Below are positions 52,568 through 62,719 of a stretch of DNA of 64,000 nt, piece by piece. The DNA comes from JANXQG01 sp963719885. Lineage in GTDB: Bacteria; Planctomycetota; Planctomycetia; Pirellulales; Thermoguttaceae. The position numbers and the translations under genes were made by a program. The first letter of the stretch is position 1; each line of letters opens with the position of its first letter. Below the pieces are notes generated by a model. That model was given only the letters and a program-made list of their open reading frames with translations. It was not told the origin of the DNA and did not search any database. The stretch spans positions 62,001 to 126,000 of the forward strand of contig CAVRDP010000028.1 of the NCBI GenBank assembly GCA_963719885.1. Direction: 5' to 3'.

Positions 52568-55217
52568 ATGCGATTGACGTTGCGAACCCTCTTGGCCTAC
52601 ATGGACGGCCTGCTGGATCCCAAAGATTCCCAGGAAATCGGCAAGAAGATCGAGGACAGCAAGTTTGCCACAGAGTTGTTCCACAAGATTCGCGACGTGA
52701 TGCGACGCTTGCGGCTGGGCGCCCCGTCGCTCACGGAGCGAGCGGCGAACCTGGACTGCAACACGGTTGCCGAATATCTGGACAACGCGCTGCCGGGTGA
52801 CCGCGTGCCGGACTTCGAAGAGGTCAGCCTCAAATCGGAAATACACCTGGCCGAAGTCGCATCGTGCCACCAGATCCTCACCATGGTTTTGGGCGAGCCC
52901 GTGGAGATCGATCCGGAGAGCCGGCAGCGGATGTATCAATTGCCGACCGTGGCCAACCGCGTCGATGAAGAGCGTCTGGCAGCCGTCGAGGCTGCCAGCA
53001 TGCTGTCGGGCGATGGCAACGCAGTCGTTCCCCCTTCTTCGCCGGCGAAGGTACGCCCCCGCCCCGTGGTGCCCGAGTATCTCCGCGATCAGCCCAGGCG
53101 GTCGCGGCTCCTGCCCGCCGCGGCCATCATGCTTCTTATTGGTGCCGCGATCGGCCTGGCCCTGCTGGCGCTCCACCAATTCGATGCTGGAACGCCGCTG
53201 GGCAATGCCCTGCAATGGGTCCAAGCACGAGTGCATGGCAAAGCGGTGGACGACGAAAAGCTGGACCTCTTCAACAAGGGATTGAAAGAATTGGAAGAAT
53301 CTGACGCCGCGCCCCGCGGCGAGCCGGCTCCCAAACCCAGCGCAGCGGCCCCCGCCGCGCCGACCAATGCATCCGCCTTGCTCCCGGGAGGCAAGAATTC
53401 CGGCAATCCCCTGGCAACCGCCGACAAGAGCGAGCTTCCGGTACCGGTTGCCGAGAAACCGGCCGAAAATCCGCTGGCTGGGAATCCCGTTCCCGACAAG
53501 CCGGCTGTAACTCCTGGCAAGACCCCGGTGGCAGCCACGTCCGGCCCGGCAGCGGGCGATTTGTCGCCGGCTGGTGTGGCGACCGTGCCACCGGCACCGG
53601 CAACCAAGCCCGACCGCCGTCCACTATCGTCCGTGCTTTCGGTCGCAGGCCCGAACCAGAAAGGGGCTGAATCCAAGACTCCGGCCGGCGGGGCCGCGGC
53701 CGCTCCTTCGCCCCTGAAGCCGTCCGGCGAGGTCGCAAAGAATCGATTCGTCTCCCTTGTCCGGGCCTTTGCCAAAGGCGGGAATGGCGACGCCGGCAGC
53801 CCCGCCGCCTGCCGCCGAAGACAAGGCGCGGATCGGCCACTTCCTCTCCGGCGGAGAAGATGTGCTGCTGAAGTTCGACGCCAAGGACAATGCCGGTTGG
53901 CGGCGGGTCTTGCCGGAAGAGTTTCTCCCCGCTCGCCAGCCGCTCTTGGCACTCCCTTCCTATCGGCCGCGGGTGGTGATCCTGAATGCCGGCGCCACGG
54001 TGGAACTTGTCAACGGCACGCGGATCGAGCTCTTGCCCAACAACGCCCAGGGCCAGCCGGGCGTCGATATCGATTTCGGTCGCGTGGTCGTCAAGCCCTT
54101 GGTCCAGGCAGGCGCCCACCTGCGGGTGGTGGTCGGATCGCACGCCGGTACCATTACGTTGACGAACATGGAATCGATTGCCGGGCTGGAAGTGACCCGT
54201 GTCCACGAGCCCGGCACCGATCCGGAGAAGGTCTTTTCTCACGCGCTGACGAAGCTCTACGTGGCCCGTGGCGGCGCCGTCTGGGAAGAGGACGAGGGCC
54301 AGCAGCCGCTTTCGCTGGCTGCGCCGGCGGAACTGATGCTGGCCGGCGCCGAAGCCGACCGGCCGTCCGGCCCGGTGAAGGAAGTGCCCAAGTGGATCAC
54401 GGCCAATACCGTCAACGAGTTGGACCAACGCGCCGCGCTCAACGTATCGCAGGCCCTGCCCGCCGACCGCGCCGCGAGCCTCGGCCTGATGGAATTGACC
54501 GAGGCCCGGCAGAAAGAGAATCGTTGGCTGGCGGTCCGCTGCCTGGGCTATCTGGGGCAGTTCGAGCCCATGACGGCCGCTTTGAACAACGTCGACTTCC
54601 GCCGCGAATGGCCCGACTATATCGATCAGCTCAAGGAGGCGATCGCCCGCGGTCCGGAAACGGCGGCGGGCATTCGGCAGTCGTTGGAGAAGCAATACGG
54701 CAACGATTCGGCGGCGTTGTACCGCATGCTTTGGGGCTATACGGACAAGGACCTCGAGGACGGCGAGGATGCCCGGCTGGTCAAGTTTCTCGACCACGAG
54801 GTCCCGGTCTTCCGGGTCTTGGCCTTTTGGAACTTGAAGGAAATTACGCATCAAAGTCTGTACTATCACCCCGAGGCCACGACCGCGGCGAAGCGTTTCC
54901 AATCGGTGCAGCAGTGGCAGCGGCAGTTGCAAATGGGCAGGATCCGTTTCAACCTGTCCGAAGTGAAGCCGCGCAGCGCCCCTGCGGCAACTCCTGCGAA
55001 GGGACCCATTCCCGATCCGCCCAAGCCGCTCAGCGGCCGCGTGCCGTCCGTAGTGCAGCCCACCGGCGCCACGGAGCTGATCGTGCCCGGCGATCCGCTA
55101 TCGCCGGAAGCCCGCGAGAAGGCCTTCCCGCGGGGGCGGCTGCCCGTCACCGTTCCGGAACCCGATCCGCCGGAAAAGCGTCCTCCCGTCGTGATTCCCG
55201 AGCCGCGGGATGAGTAA
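52568..55217 (+). CDS. Large membrane-anchored hypothetical protein (one frameshift)
   Basis: The N-terminus MRLTLRTLLAYMDGLLDPKD resembles planctomycete anti-sigma-like proteins, and one membrane segment lies near residue 185 (LLPAAAIMLLIGAAIGLALLAL). A Pro/Ala-rich linker follows. A shift near 53785 leads to the second frame, which has a beta-rich, FecR-like region (YRPRVVILNAGATVELVNGT and AHLRVVVGSHAGTITLTNME) and a C-terminal helical domain with Pro-rich tail. It could be a periplasmic sensor-like protein, but function is unknown. Joined length is about 880 residues. Confidence 0.68.
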
Positions 55218-55258
55218 AGAAGCGATCAAGGACAACCGCCCGTCATAATTTCAAGTAG

Positions 55259-55279
55259 GTCCTTTCTGCCGGAAAGGAC
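55259..55279 (+). repeat. Family E hairpin repeat
   Basis: GTCCTTTC-TGCCG-GAAAGGAC, with the same flanks as 5696-5716. The stem differs by one compensated base pair. It lies 42 bases after the preceding gene's stop. Confidence 0.65.
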
Positions 55280-55474
55280 TAATGTGCGGAGGGGAATGCA
55301 AACGGGCCAGGTCTAATTATCTTCTCGTTATGTTGCCATTTTGTCGCGTTTCGGACGGCCACGAGAACGGAAAGTCGACTCCAATCGCAGTTATGCGGCC
55401 GTTTGCTTTGCGCACATCCTTGTATTTACGTCCTCTGCGTCAGCAACCCCCCTACTAATTAGACCTGTCCCGTT

Positions 55475-55851
55475 TGCATCTCCAAGGGCGAATACGATAA
55501 GGCCCTCGCCGACTTCACCGTAGCCATACGGCTTAATCCCAAATAGGCCGGCGCCTACAATAACCTGGCTTGGTTGCAGGCAACTTGCACCGACGAGAAA
55601 CGCCGCGATGGGAAAAAAGCGGTCGAGAACGCAAATATGGCGTGTCAACTAACCGAAGGAAAGAACTGCGGTTACCTTGACACGCTTGCTGCCGCGTATG
55701 CGGAGAGCGGCGACTTTGAGAAGGCCAAGCAATGGCAGGCGAAGGCCATTGAAATGGCGCCGGACGAGAAGGGCAGGAGTTGCGTGCCCGCATGGACCTC
55801 TACAAGCAAAGAACGCCTTATCGCGAAGAGCCGCGGAAGAAAGGGCCCTGA
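55475..55851 (+). pseudogene. TPR protein remnant
   Basis: The frame reads CISKGEYDKALADFTVAIRLNPK, stop, AGAYNNLAWLQATCTDEKRR, then DTLAAAYAESGDFEKAKQWQ and KAIEMAPDEKG, clearly TPR units with the YNNLAWLQATC wording seen in planctomycete repeat proteins. A TAG interrupts the first unit. After DEKG an indel shifts the frame to ELRARMDLYKQRTPYREEPR and the stop at 55851. No start lies upstream, so this is a C-terminal fragment, dead or badly sequenced. Confidence 0.72.
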
Positions 55852-55865
55852 CTGGAAGCAGCAGC

Positions 55866-56288
55866 CTACACCATCGAGCCGGCGACCAGCTCGGTCAAGA
55901 GCGAATAGTGCAGCGATTTGACCATGCCCACGAAGCGCTCGGCGTCCAAGGGCTTGGGCATGAAGTCCAAGACGGCAAAGCATTCGCCGTTGAGAAGCAC
56001 TTGGCACGTCTCCGCCGTGCTCATCACGACGACGGGGATCTTGTTCAATTCCGCGTCGGCCCGGACCTCCTTGAGAACCTCGCAGCCGCTCTTCTTCGGC
56101 AATTGCACGTCCAGCAGAATCAGATCGGGCCGGGGAACTCTGGCAAAAATCCCTTTCCGGTGGATGAACGCCATGGCCTCTTCACCGTCGCGGACTAGGC
56201 TCACGCGGCAGCGGACGTGCCCGCGATCGAGGACCTGCATCGCCGCCCGGGCATCTGCCAGATCGTCCTCGATCAAGAGGATCTCCAT
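55866..56288 (-). CDS. Single-domain response regulator
   Basis: A stand-alone 140-residue receiver protein of the Rcp1-like group. The acidic pair is in LLIEDD (E7-D9), the phosphoacceptor is D60 in LILLDVQLPKKSG, S90/T91 is in VVVMSTAE and K112 in MPKPLD. All key residues are present, so it should accept phosphate; output is by protein interaction. ATG 56288 begins the conserved sequence; a longer upstream open frame is unlikely. The nearest histidine kinase in the window is at 23126. Confidence 0.88.
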   Translation of the reverse strand: MEILLIEDDLADARAAMQVLDRGHVRCRVSLVRDGEEAMAFIHRKGIFARVPRPDLILLDVQLPKKSGCEVLKEVRADAELNKIPVVVMSTAETCQVLLNGECFAVLDFMPKPLDAERFVGMVKSLHYSLLTELVAGSMV

Positions 56289-56832
56289 GGCCCTGCCGAC
56301 GATCGATCTGCCAAAAATGCTCTGCCGCATGAACTGTCCTGTTAAGCGCAACAAGAACCCCGCCGGGGAAGCGGGGTCCTCGTGGTTAGGGGTTACGTGA
56401 TCTTGTCAGAACAACATGATCGGAGAAACAGCCTAGGCCGCCTCTCCGCGCAAATCGCTAGGTGGATCTTGCATGATTTGCCCTCCATTGGTCGTCCCGT
56501 GGAACACACACAACTAACACTTTGGGCCTTCCGAGCGTCCTTCCCACCCGGCTCAGGTCTTCCCATCCATGGCCAAACAGAAAAGCATATTGCGTGCCAA
56601 GCGGTACGGGCGAATGTAGCCCACGAAGCATACGGCTGCTAAGTTATTGAAGAGATGCAACTTGCGGCTGATGACAGTTGGCGGCAAGAGACCGTGCGAG
56701 TGATCGCTGTTCAGATCGGCGGCAATAGATGCGTAATTCGTGAGCAAAATCCGAGAAGGAACTGCCCGCCGGCAGACATCCACGGGAAAGCCGCATTGAA
56801 ACCAAGCTCAGGCATATTGAAAAATATGCCTC
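56289..56832. other. Intergenic region, no gene seen
   Basis: It contains a GC hairpin near 56356-56374 (ACCCCGC and GCGGGGT) and otherwise no coding frame with protein-like composition. It lies between two same-strand genes. Confidence 0.45.
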
Positions 56833-58662
56833 TCAGTCATTCCTCCGCGGCAAACCCGTTTCTCCGGCGTCCAGATTTCCTTTGCCGCCGGCACTTCGCG
56901 AAATGGCGGTCAGGGCCTCGTCAGCCGCCTGCCGGACGTAGTCTGCCGGATCATGCCGCAATTTCTCCAGCGCCGGCACGGCCGCTTTCGCTCCAGGACC
57001 GATCTGACCCAGCGCCCGGGCGGCAGCGGATCGGACGCAGGGGCGATCGTCGTGCAAGCGTTCGATAAGGCCACCAGTCGCGGCCTGGGCCTGCGGGCCG
57101 ATGCGGCCGAGGGCCTCGATCGCGCAGACCCGCACGTAACGGTTGCCATCGTCGAGTGACGCCGTGAGGGCCGTCACGGCCGGCTTCGCGTCGGGACCGA
57201 TTTGTCCCACTGCAATTGCCGCCGCGGAACGAAAATGCCAATCCTCATCGTGCAGGACTTCGGCTATCGGCGGCAAGGCTTCTTTCGCCCTGGGACCGAT
57301 TTGACCCAAAGTTTCCAGAACCGCGCGACGGACGTCTGGATCGCTCTCCTTCAGCAACTCGATTAGCGCCGGCAATGCGGTCTGTCCGAAGTCGCAAAGC
57401 TTGTGCAGGGCCATGGCTCGATCGGACGTGTCCTTGCTCTGAACTAATGCCTTGATGGACGGGATGTCCACCGGACCGAGCACGTTCCATAACCGTTCAC
57501 CCTGTGAGCGCATCGATGAGGAATGGTGGTGCATCCACTGAACAATTGCCTTAACCATCGCCGGTCCGGACGGACCAATCTTTTCTATCGCCTCGATCGA
57601 TTTCGACCGCAACGGTGAGTTCTCCTCGTTTGCGAACTTGACGAGTTCCGGCAGGGCTTCTCTGGCGGCTGGCCCCATTTGGGATAAAGCATCGAAGACC
57701 TCATCACCGTAATAGGTATCTTGCAACATCTCGACAAGATTTGGAACAGCATCCTTTGGCGCCGCGCCGATCTTTCCCAGTACTTGAAGCGCACGCCGGC
57801 GAGCAGTCCTGTCTCCGTGCTTGAGCAACTTCGTGAGCACGGGTATGGCTGTCTTGGCCTCGGCGCCCATTTGCATTAACGCCTCGAAAGCTGCATCGCG
57901 AACGTCGCCATCGCCGTCTTGCAGCAACCTAGCAATTGCCGGGGCTGCCGTTCCCGCCTCCGGACCGATCTTTCCCAAGGCATCCGCAGCCGCCCAGCGG
58001 TTTGTCCATTCTTGGTCGCCGAGCAGCTTCGTCAGTGCCGGAACGGCCGCCTTGGCTTCCGGGCCCATATCAGACAGAGCCTGGCTGGCAGCTTGCCGGA
58101 CGTCAAAATCATCGTCGTGAAACAATTCGACGAGCTTCGCAATGGCTATTCCCGCCTCGCAACCAATCTTTCCCAAGCCCGCGGCTGCCAACTCGCGGGT
58201 CCGCCAATCGCTACTAGCAAGTTGACGCATCATGGCTGGCACAGCCGCTTTGGCATCGTTGCCCATTTGCGCGAGCGCGATATAAGCGGCCTCGCGAACA
58301 CTGGCGTCGCAGTCGGTCAGCGACTTCGCGAGTCTCGGGACCGCGGCCTTGGCGTCGCGGCCGATTCTGGCCAGTGACAAAGCCGCCTCCATGCGAGTTG
58401 CCCAAAAGTCGTCGCCGAGCAGCTTCGTCAGTGCGGGCACGGCTTTCTTGGCCTCGCGACCGAGACGGCCGAGTTCCTTTGCCGCTTGCAGCCTGAGGTC
58501 GGATTTCTCGGACCTAGCGAGCGATATCAAGTCGTCGAGCAACCGCTTATCGCGGACACTTGCTGGAGAGGCGTCGGGGACCTTGGCGTCTTGCCCATGA
58601 GCAACCAAGCAGGGCAACAGGATCGCCGCAATGACGGCAAGCGTGAGCAATGTCGTTTTCAT
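56833..58662 (-). CDS. Secreted HEAT-repeat protein, copy 1
   Basis: The 609-residue protein has a signal peptide (MKTTLLTLAVIAAILLPCLVAHG) and then about fourteen HEAT/PBS-lyase repeats of roughly 38 residues (for example KAAVPALTKLLGDQEWTNRWAAADALGKIGPEA). Such superhelical proteins bind other proteins; export suggests an envelope role. ATG 58662 is preceded by GGAGACCG, the same as in its neighbour. It lies 33 bases after copy 2, with nearly identical segments in the second half, so the pair is a recent tandem duplication. Confidence 0.8.
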   Translation of the reverse strand: MKTTLLTLAVIAAILLPCLVAHGQDAKVPDASPASVRDKRLLDDLISLARSEKSDLRLQAAKELGRLGREAKKAVPALTKLLGDDFWATRMEAALSLARIGRDAKAAVPRLAKSLTDCDASVREAAYIALAQMGNDAKAAVPAMMRQLASSDWRTRELAAAGLGKIGCEAGIAIAKLVELFHDDDFDVRQAASQALSDMGPEAKAAVPALTKLLGDQEWTNRWAAADALGKIGPEAGTAAPAIARLLQDGDGDVRDAAFEALMQMGAEAKTAIPVLTKLLKHGDRTARRRALQVLGKIGAAPKDAVPNLVEMLQDTYYGDEVFDALSQMGPAAREALPELVKFANEENSPLRSKSIEAIEKIGPSGPAMVKAIVQWMHHHSSSMRSQGERLWNVLGPVDIPSIKALVQSKDTSDRAMALHKLCDFGQTALPALIELLKESDPDVRRAVLETLGQIGPRAKEALPPIAEVLHDEDWHFRSAAAIAVGQIGPDAKPAVTALTASLDDGNRYVRVCAIEALGRIGPQAQAATGGLIERLHDDRPCVRSAAARALGQIGPGAKAAVPALEKLRHDPADYVRQAADEALTAISRSAGGKGNLDAGETGLPRRND

Positions 58663-58695
58663 TCGCGCGGTCTCCAATATAGATCGATCTCAGCG

Positions 58696-60189
58696 TCACC
58701 GCTTCTCGCCTGTTGTGCTTCGCGAAATGGCCGTCAACGCCTCGTCAGCCGCCTGCCGGACGTAGTCTGCCGGATCATGCCGCAATTTCTCCAGCACCGG
58801 CACGGCCGCTTTCGCTCCGGGGCCGATCTGACCCAGCGCCCGGGCTGTGGCGGAACGGACGCAGGGGCGGTCGTCACGTAAGCGTTCCATAAGGCCACCG
58901 GTCGCGGCCTGGGCCTGCGGGCCGATGCGGCCGAGGGCCTCGATCGCGCAGACCCGCACGTCGCCGTCCATGTCCTTGAGCAGCGCCGTCAGTGGCACAA
59001 CGGCCGGCTTGGCCTCGGGGCCGATCTGGCCCAAGGCTATGGCCGCCGCGGAACGCGTTTGCCAATCCTTGTCGTGAAGCATCCCAACGATTGATGGCGC
59101 TGCCTCTTTCGCCGGGGGACCAATTTGACCTAGTGTTTCAAAAACCGCGCGACGAACGTCGGGATCGTTCTCCTTCAACAACTCGATTAGCGCCGGCAAT
59201 GCAGTCTGTCCGAAGTCGCCTAGCTTGTGCAGGGCCATGGCCCGATCGGACGTCTCCTCGCTCTGAACTAAAGCCTTGATTGACGGGATGTCCACCGGAC
59301 CGAGCACGTTCCATAACCGGTCACCCTGTAAGCGCATCGACGAGGAACTGTGGTGCATCCACCGAACAATTGCTTTAACCATCGCCGGTCCTGACGGACC
59401 AATCTTTTCTATCGTCTCGATCGATCTCAAACGCAACGGAGAGTTCTCCTCGTTTGCGAACTTGACGAGTTCCGGCAGGGCTTCTCTGGCGGCCGGCCCG
59501 ATTTCGCATAAGGCGTCGAATACCTCATGGCCGTAATAGACATCTTGCAGCATCTCGACAAGATCCGGGACGGCCTCCTTTGCCCCCCGGCCGATCTCGC
59601 CCAACGCGTGAATCGCACGGAGGCAGATAACCCTGTCCGGCTGTTTAAGCAACTTCCTGAGTGCCGGCACGGCCGGTTTGGCCTCGCCACCAATCTTGGC
59701 TAACGCTTCGGCAGCCGCATCAGAGACCCTACTATCGCAATCAAGTAACAACTTAGCCAGTGCGGGGGCTGCCGTACCTGCCTCCGGGCCGATCTTTCCC
59801 AAGGCATCTGCGGCCGCCCAGCGGTTCGTCCATTCCTTATCGCCGAGCACCCTTGTCAGTGCCGGAACGGCCGTTTTCGCCTCCGGGCCGATCTTGCCCA
59901 ACGCCTCCGCAGCAGACCAGCGAACGTACCACACTTCATCATCGAGCAGCTTGGTAAGCGCGGGGACGGCCTCCTTCGCCTTGCGAGCGAGACGGCCGAG
60001 TTCCTTTGCCGCTTGCAGCCTGAGGGGGAATTTCTCGGATCTGGTAAGCGATATCAAGTCGTCGAGCAACCGCTTATCGCGCGCGTCTGGTGCAGAACCG
60101 TCGGACTTCGGCACCGGCTGCCCGCGAGTTTCCAGAGAGGGCAACAGAATCGCCGCAATGACGGCAACCGCGAGGAATGTCGTTTTCAT
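58696..60189 (-). CDS. Secreted HEAT-repeat protein, copy 2
   Basis: The 497-residue protein has a signal peptide (MKTTFLAVAVIAAILLPSLE) and the same repeat architecture, about three units shorter than copy 1. Long stretches match copy 1 at residue level, such as PSGPAMVKAIV.WMHH.SSSMR and CALGRIGPQAQAATGGL-like IEALGRIGPQAQAATGGLME. ATG 60189 follows GGAGACCG. The upstream sequence up to 60237 is unlikely to be coding. Role is as for copy 1. Confidence 0.8.
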   Translation of the reverse strand: MKTTFLAVAVIAAILLPSLETRGQPVPKSDGSAPDARDKRLLDDLISLTRSEKFPLRLQAAKELGRLARKAKEAVPALTKLLDDEVWYVRWSAAEALGKIGPEAKTAVPALTRVLGDKEWTNRWAAADALGKIGPEAGTAAPALAKLLLDCDSRVSDAAAEALAKIGGEAKPAVPALRKLLKQPDRVICLRAIHALGEIGRGAKEAVPDLVEMLQDVYYGHEVFDALCEIGPAAREALPELVKFANEENSPLRLRSIETIEKIGPSGPAMVKAIVRWMHHSSSSMRLQGDRLWNVLGPVDIPSIKALVQSEETSDRAMALHKLGDFGQTALPALIELLKENDPDVRRAVFETLGQIGPPAKEAAPSIVGMLHDKDWQTRSAAAIALGQIGPEAKPAVVPLTALLKDMDGDVRVCAIEALGRIGPQAQAATGGLMERLRDDRPCVRSATARALGQIGPGAKAAVPVLEKLRHDPADYVRQAADEALTAISRSTTGEKR

Positions 60190-60283
60190 CGGCCCGGTCT
60201 CCAAGAATGAGTGGGGAAAGGAGACGCCCTTGAACACCCATCAGGATAGCCGATTCAGCAGGACAAGGCAAGCGGCAACGTAC

Positions 60284-60545
60284 TCATCACGCTCCGCCGT
60301 GATGTTTTGTTCCTCACGGCGGAGCGTGAGGAACTTCCGTGTTCTGAACGTCGGATGCCACCGGCTTGCCCGGTGGAGAGTCACGCTTCCTGCTACATCT
60401 GATCCGCCCTTCGACGGCTTTCTTTTCCCTATTCCGCAGCGACGGCGTTGCCGTCGCTGCGGAATAGGGAAAAGAAGGGTTCTTGGGAGGACCTTTGTAG
60501 TAGCAGCGATCGTAAGCATCCACCGGGCGAACCGGTGGCATTGAA
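60284..60545. repeat. Nested palindromes with REP-like hairpins
   Basis: A 16-base stem TCACGCTCCGCCGTGA pairs with TCACGGCGGAGCGTGA (60286-60330). A larger structure follows: family B hairpins at 60358-60376 and 60520-60538 (CCACCGG stems) flank a perfect 25-base stem (60422-60446 with 60450-60474, loop GTT). The arms between them also match partly. It lies between the HEAT gene and hisS. Confidence 0.8.
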
Positions 60546-60571
60546 TCGGGGAGTTATCTTCGCGCGAATTC

Positions 60572-61912
60572 TCACCCCAGAAGCTTCTTCACTTCAGCAA
60601 TCAACTCCGCATAATCCCCGGCCAGCGGCACATCTTTCTTCTCGCCGCGCTGAAGATCCTTGACCTGGCACACGCCGGCGTCGAACTCGTTCTGGCCAGC
60701 GATCAGGGCAATGCGGAAACCGCGACGGTCGGCATACTTCAACTGCTGCCCAAGCTTCTTCGCCTCGGGATAAATCTCCACGCCGATGCCCGCGGCCCGC
60801 AACGCGGCGGCCAGACGCAGATAGTCGTGCAAGCGGGCTTCGTCGAAGTAAGGAATGAAGACCGGGGCGGGCGTGGCCACCTTCTCCACCAGCCCAAGCT
60901 TCTCCAGGGCCGCCAGCAAACGATCGAGCCCCAGCGAGGCCCCGATGCCGGGCAGTTCCTGGTTCGTATACAACTCGGCCAAGTTGTCGTAGCGGCCGCC
61001 GGAGCAAATGCTGCCGATCGAGGGCAATTCGTTAAGAAAAGTCTCGAAGATCGTGCCGGTGTAGTAATCCAGGCCGCGGGCGATCGATACGTCGAGCTTC
61101 ACCAGCGGCTCGGCCACACCGACGGCGGCCAGCGCGGCAAGCGTCTCGCGGAGCTTGCCCACGCCCGTCTCGCCCGTGGCGTTGCCGGCCACCAAGGGTT
61201 CGACCTGGCGAAGAACTTCGTCGTTCGTGCCGCTGATCTCGGCCAATTTGAGCACCTCGCGGGCCTGCTCCGACGTGGTGCCGGCCATGGCGACCATCTC
61301 TTCAGCAACCTTCTCCGGCCCGATCTTGCCGAGCTTGTCGAGGGCGCGAAGGACCAATTTCGAGCGCTCGGCGAGGCCCAGCCGCTCCAGCAGCCCGGTG
61401 AGCAGCATGCGGTTGTTGAGGCGGATGGTGAAATCGCGGATGCCGATCGCCCGCAGCAGGTCGTGGATGACCAGGGCCGTCTCGATGTCGGAGGCCGTCG
61501 AGCGGGTGCCGATCGTGTCGAAGTCGCACTGCATGAACTCGCGGAAGCGGCCGGCCTGGGGACGTTCGCCGCGCCAGACGGTGGCAATGTGATAGCGCTT
61601 GAAGGGCGTGCCCAACTCGTTGATGTGCTGCGCGGCAAAACGGGCCAGCGGCACCGTGAGATCGAAGCGCAGCCCGACCCACCGCTCGCCATGGTCCTGA
61701 AACTTGTAGATTTGTTTGTCGGTTTCTTCGCCGCCCTTGCCGGTGAGGATTTCCAGGTATTCCAGGGCCGGCGTGTCGATGGGGCTGAAGCCGTAGGAAC
61801 GATAGACCCGCCGTGCCGTTTCCATGAGGCGTTCGCGGGGAATCATGGCCTCCGGCAGATAATCGCGGAAACCTTGCAGGGTGCGGGGAGGAATCAGGGT
61901 TTTTTCCGTCAT
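60572..61912 (-). CDS. hisS: Histidyl-tRNA synthetase
   Basis: HisRS charges tRNA-His. The 446 residues hold the class II motif 1 region (RTLQGFRDYLPEAMIPRERL), motif 2 (YHIATVWRGERPQAGRFREF), the histidine A motif IARGLDYYTGTIFE and motif 3 with GIGASLGLDRLLAALE. The C-terminal anticodon domain ends with KKLGQQLKYADRRGFRIALI. The start is ATG 61912. It is intact, unlike several neighbours that carry indels, and stands alone. Confidence 0.95.
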   Translation of the reverse strand: MTEKTLIPPRTLQGFRDYLPEAMIPRERLMETARRVYRSYGFSPIDTPALEYLEILTGKGGEETDKQIYKFQDHGERWVGLRFDLTVPLARFAAQHINELGTPFKRYHIATVWRGERPQAGRFREFMQCDFDTIGTRSTASDIETALVIHDLLRAIGIRDFTIRLNNRMLLTGLLERLGLAERSKLVLRALDKLGKIGPEKVAEEMVAMAGTTSEQAREVLKLAEISGTNDEVLRQVEPLVAGNATGETGVGKLRETLAALAAVGVAEPLVKLDVSIARGLDYYTGTIFETFLNELPSIGSICSGGRYDNLAELYTNQELPGIGASLGLDRLLAALEKLGLVEKVATPAPVFIPYFDEARLHDYLRLAAALRAAGIGVEIYPEAKKLGQQLKYADRRGFRIALIAGQNEFDAGVCQVKDLQRGEKKDVPLAGDYAELIAEVKKLLG

Positions 61913-62062
61913 GGCAACAACTGTTCCGCTTTGAGTCAGGTCCGTCCAGCAAGATCATCCTACCGCGACGGCCGTCTGTTGTAAATCGCTATCTGTAAAG
62001 CGCTCTCCTGCGGTGTGTCCCGATGAGATTGATGCGGTCCTCTCCGCGCCGTAGAATGGACA

Positions 62063-62350
62063 TGAAGACGTAACAAGGCCATCTGGGACGAGATCGAGGA
62101 AGAGGATTTCACGTTTCCCGCGGGCAAAGACCGGACCGTGGTATCGTATCAGGCCGGCAGCGAGTGTGTCGCGTACATCGAGCCGTTGGCCGTCGGGGAC
62201 GAGCTGCCGGACATGGCGTTGTTTCTGGCTGGAGACCTGCACGTTATGACTCCCTTGGAGGCAACCTGCCAGGCGGCGTGGGCGGCCGGCCCGGAGGCAC
62301 TCCGCGTCGCGGTCGAGACCGGTGTCGTTCCGGACCCGGATGCGGATTAG
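62063..62350 (+). pseudogene. C-terminal fragment of an unrecognised protein
   Basis: The frame opens after a TGA and reads NKAIWDEIEEEDFTFPAGKDR, then VVSYQAGSECVAYIEPLAVG and DELPDMALFLAGDLHVMTPL ending VPDPDAD. It looks like a genuine protein C-terminus (beta-rich with PDM.LFL and a V.VPLEATYQAAW-like ending), but no start precedes it. I do not recognise the family. Probably a truncated relic. Confidence 0.5.
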
Positions 62351-62719
62351 AACTTTCCATGTCGCTATGCTAAAATGCGGGAAAATGGAATACCCAGAAG
62401 ATATCCGTGATTTCTCCGCGTCGATGGAATCAGTGATGGCCCTTTTTCCCGTCTAATTCCAACAATTTAAGGTTCGTGGCGGTGTCCAGGCCAGACTGTC
62501 CCGCGGGCTCGAAGCTCCACAGAAAATCGGCCTTCTTCCCGGCAACAACTCTAAGTAATTGTACCCAGAAGCATATTTTCATGATTCAAGGTGCCGCAAC
62601 GCGGCATGACCGACTGTCCCCAGATTTCTGATTTCTCAGATTTCTGATTTCTGATTGTGAGGTTCTAAGTGGCGGGCGGATCCATCCGCGTCAGGAAAGG
62701 GTGCTCGTACATGCTGATG
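62351..62719. other. Intergenic region, no gene seen
   Basis: The sequence holds repeated CAGATTTCTGATTTCT words near 62618-62658 and no coding frame. The right side borders an ISKra4-type transposase, and the insertion-sequence end may lie here, but I cannot identify terminal repeats. Confidence 0.4.
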
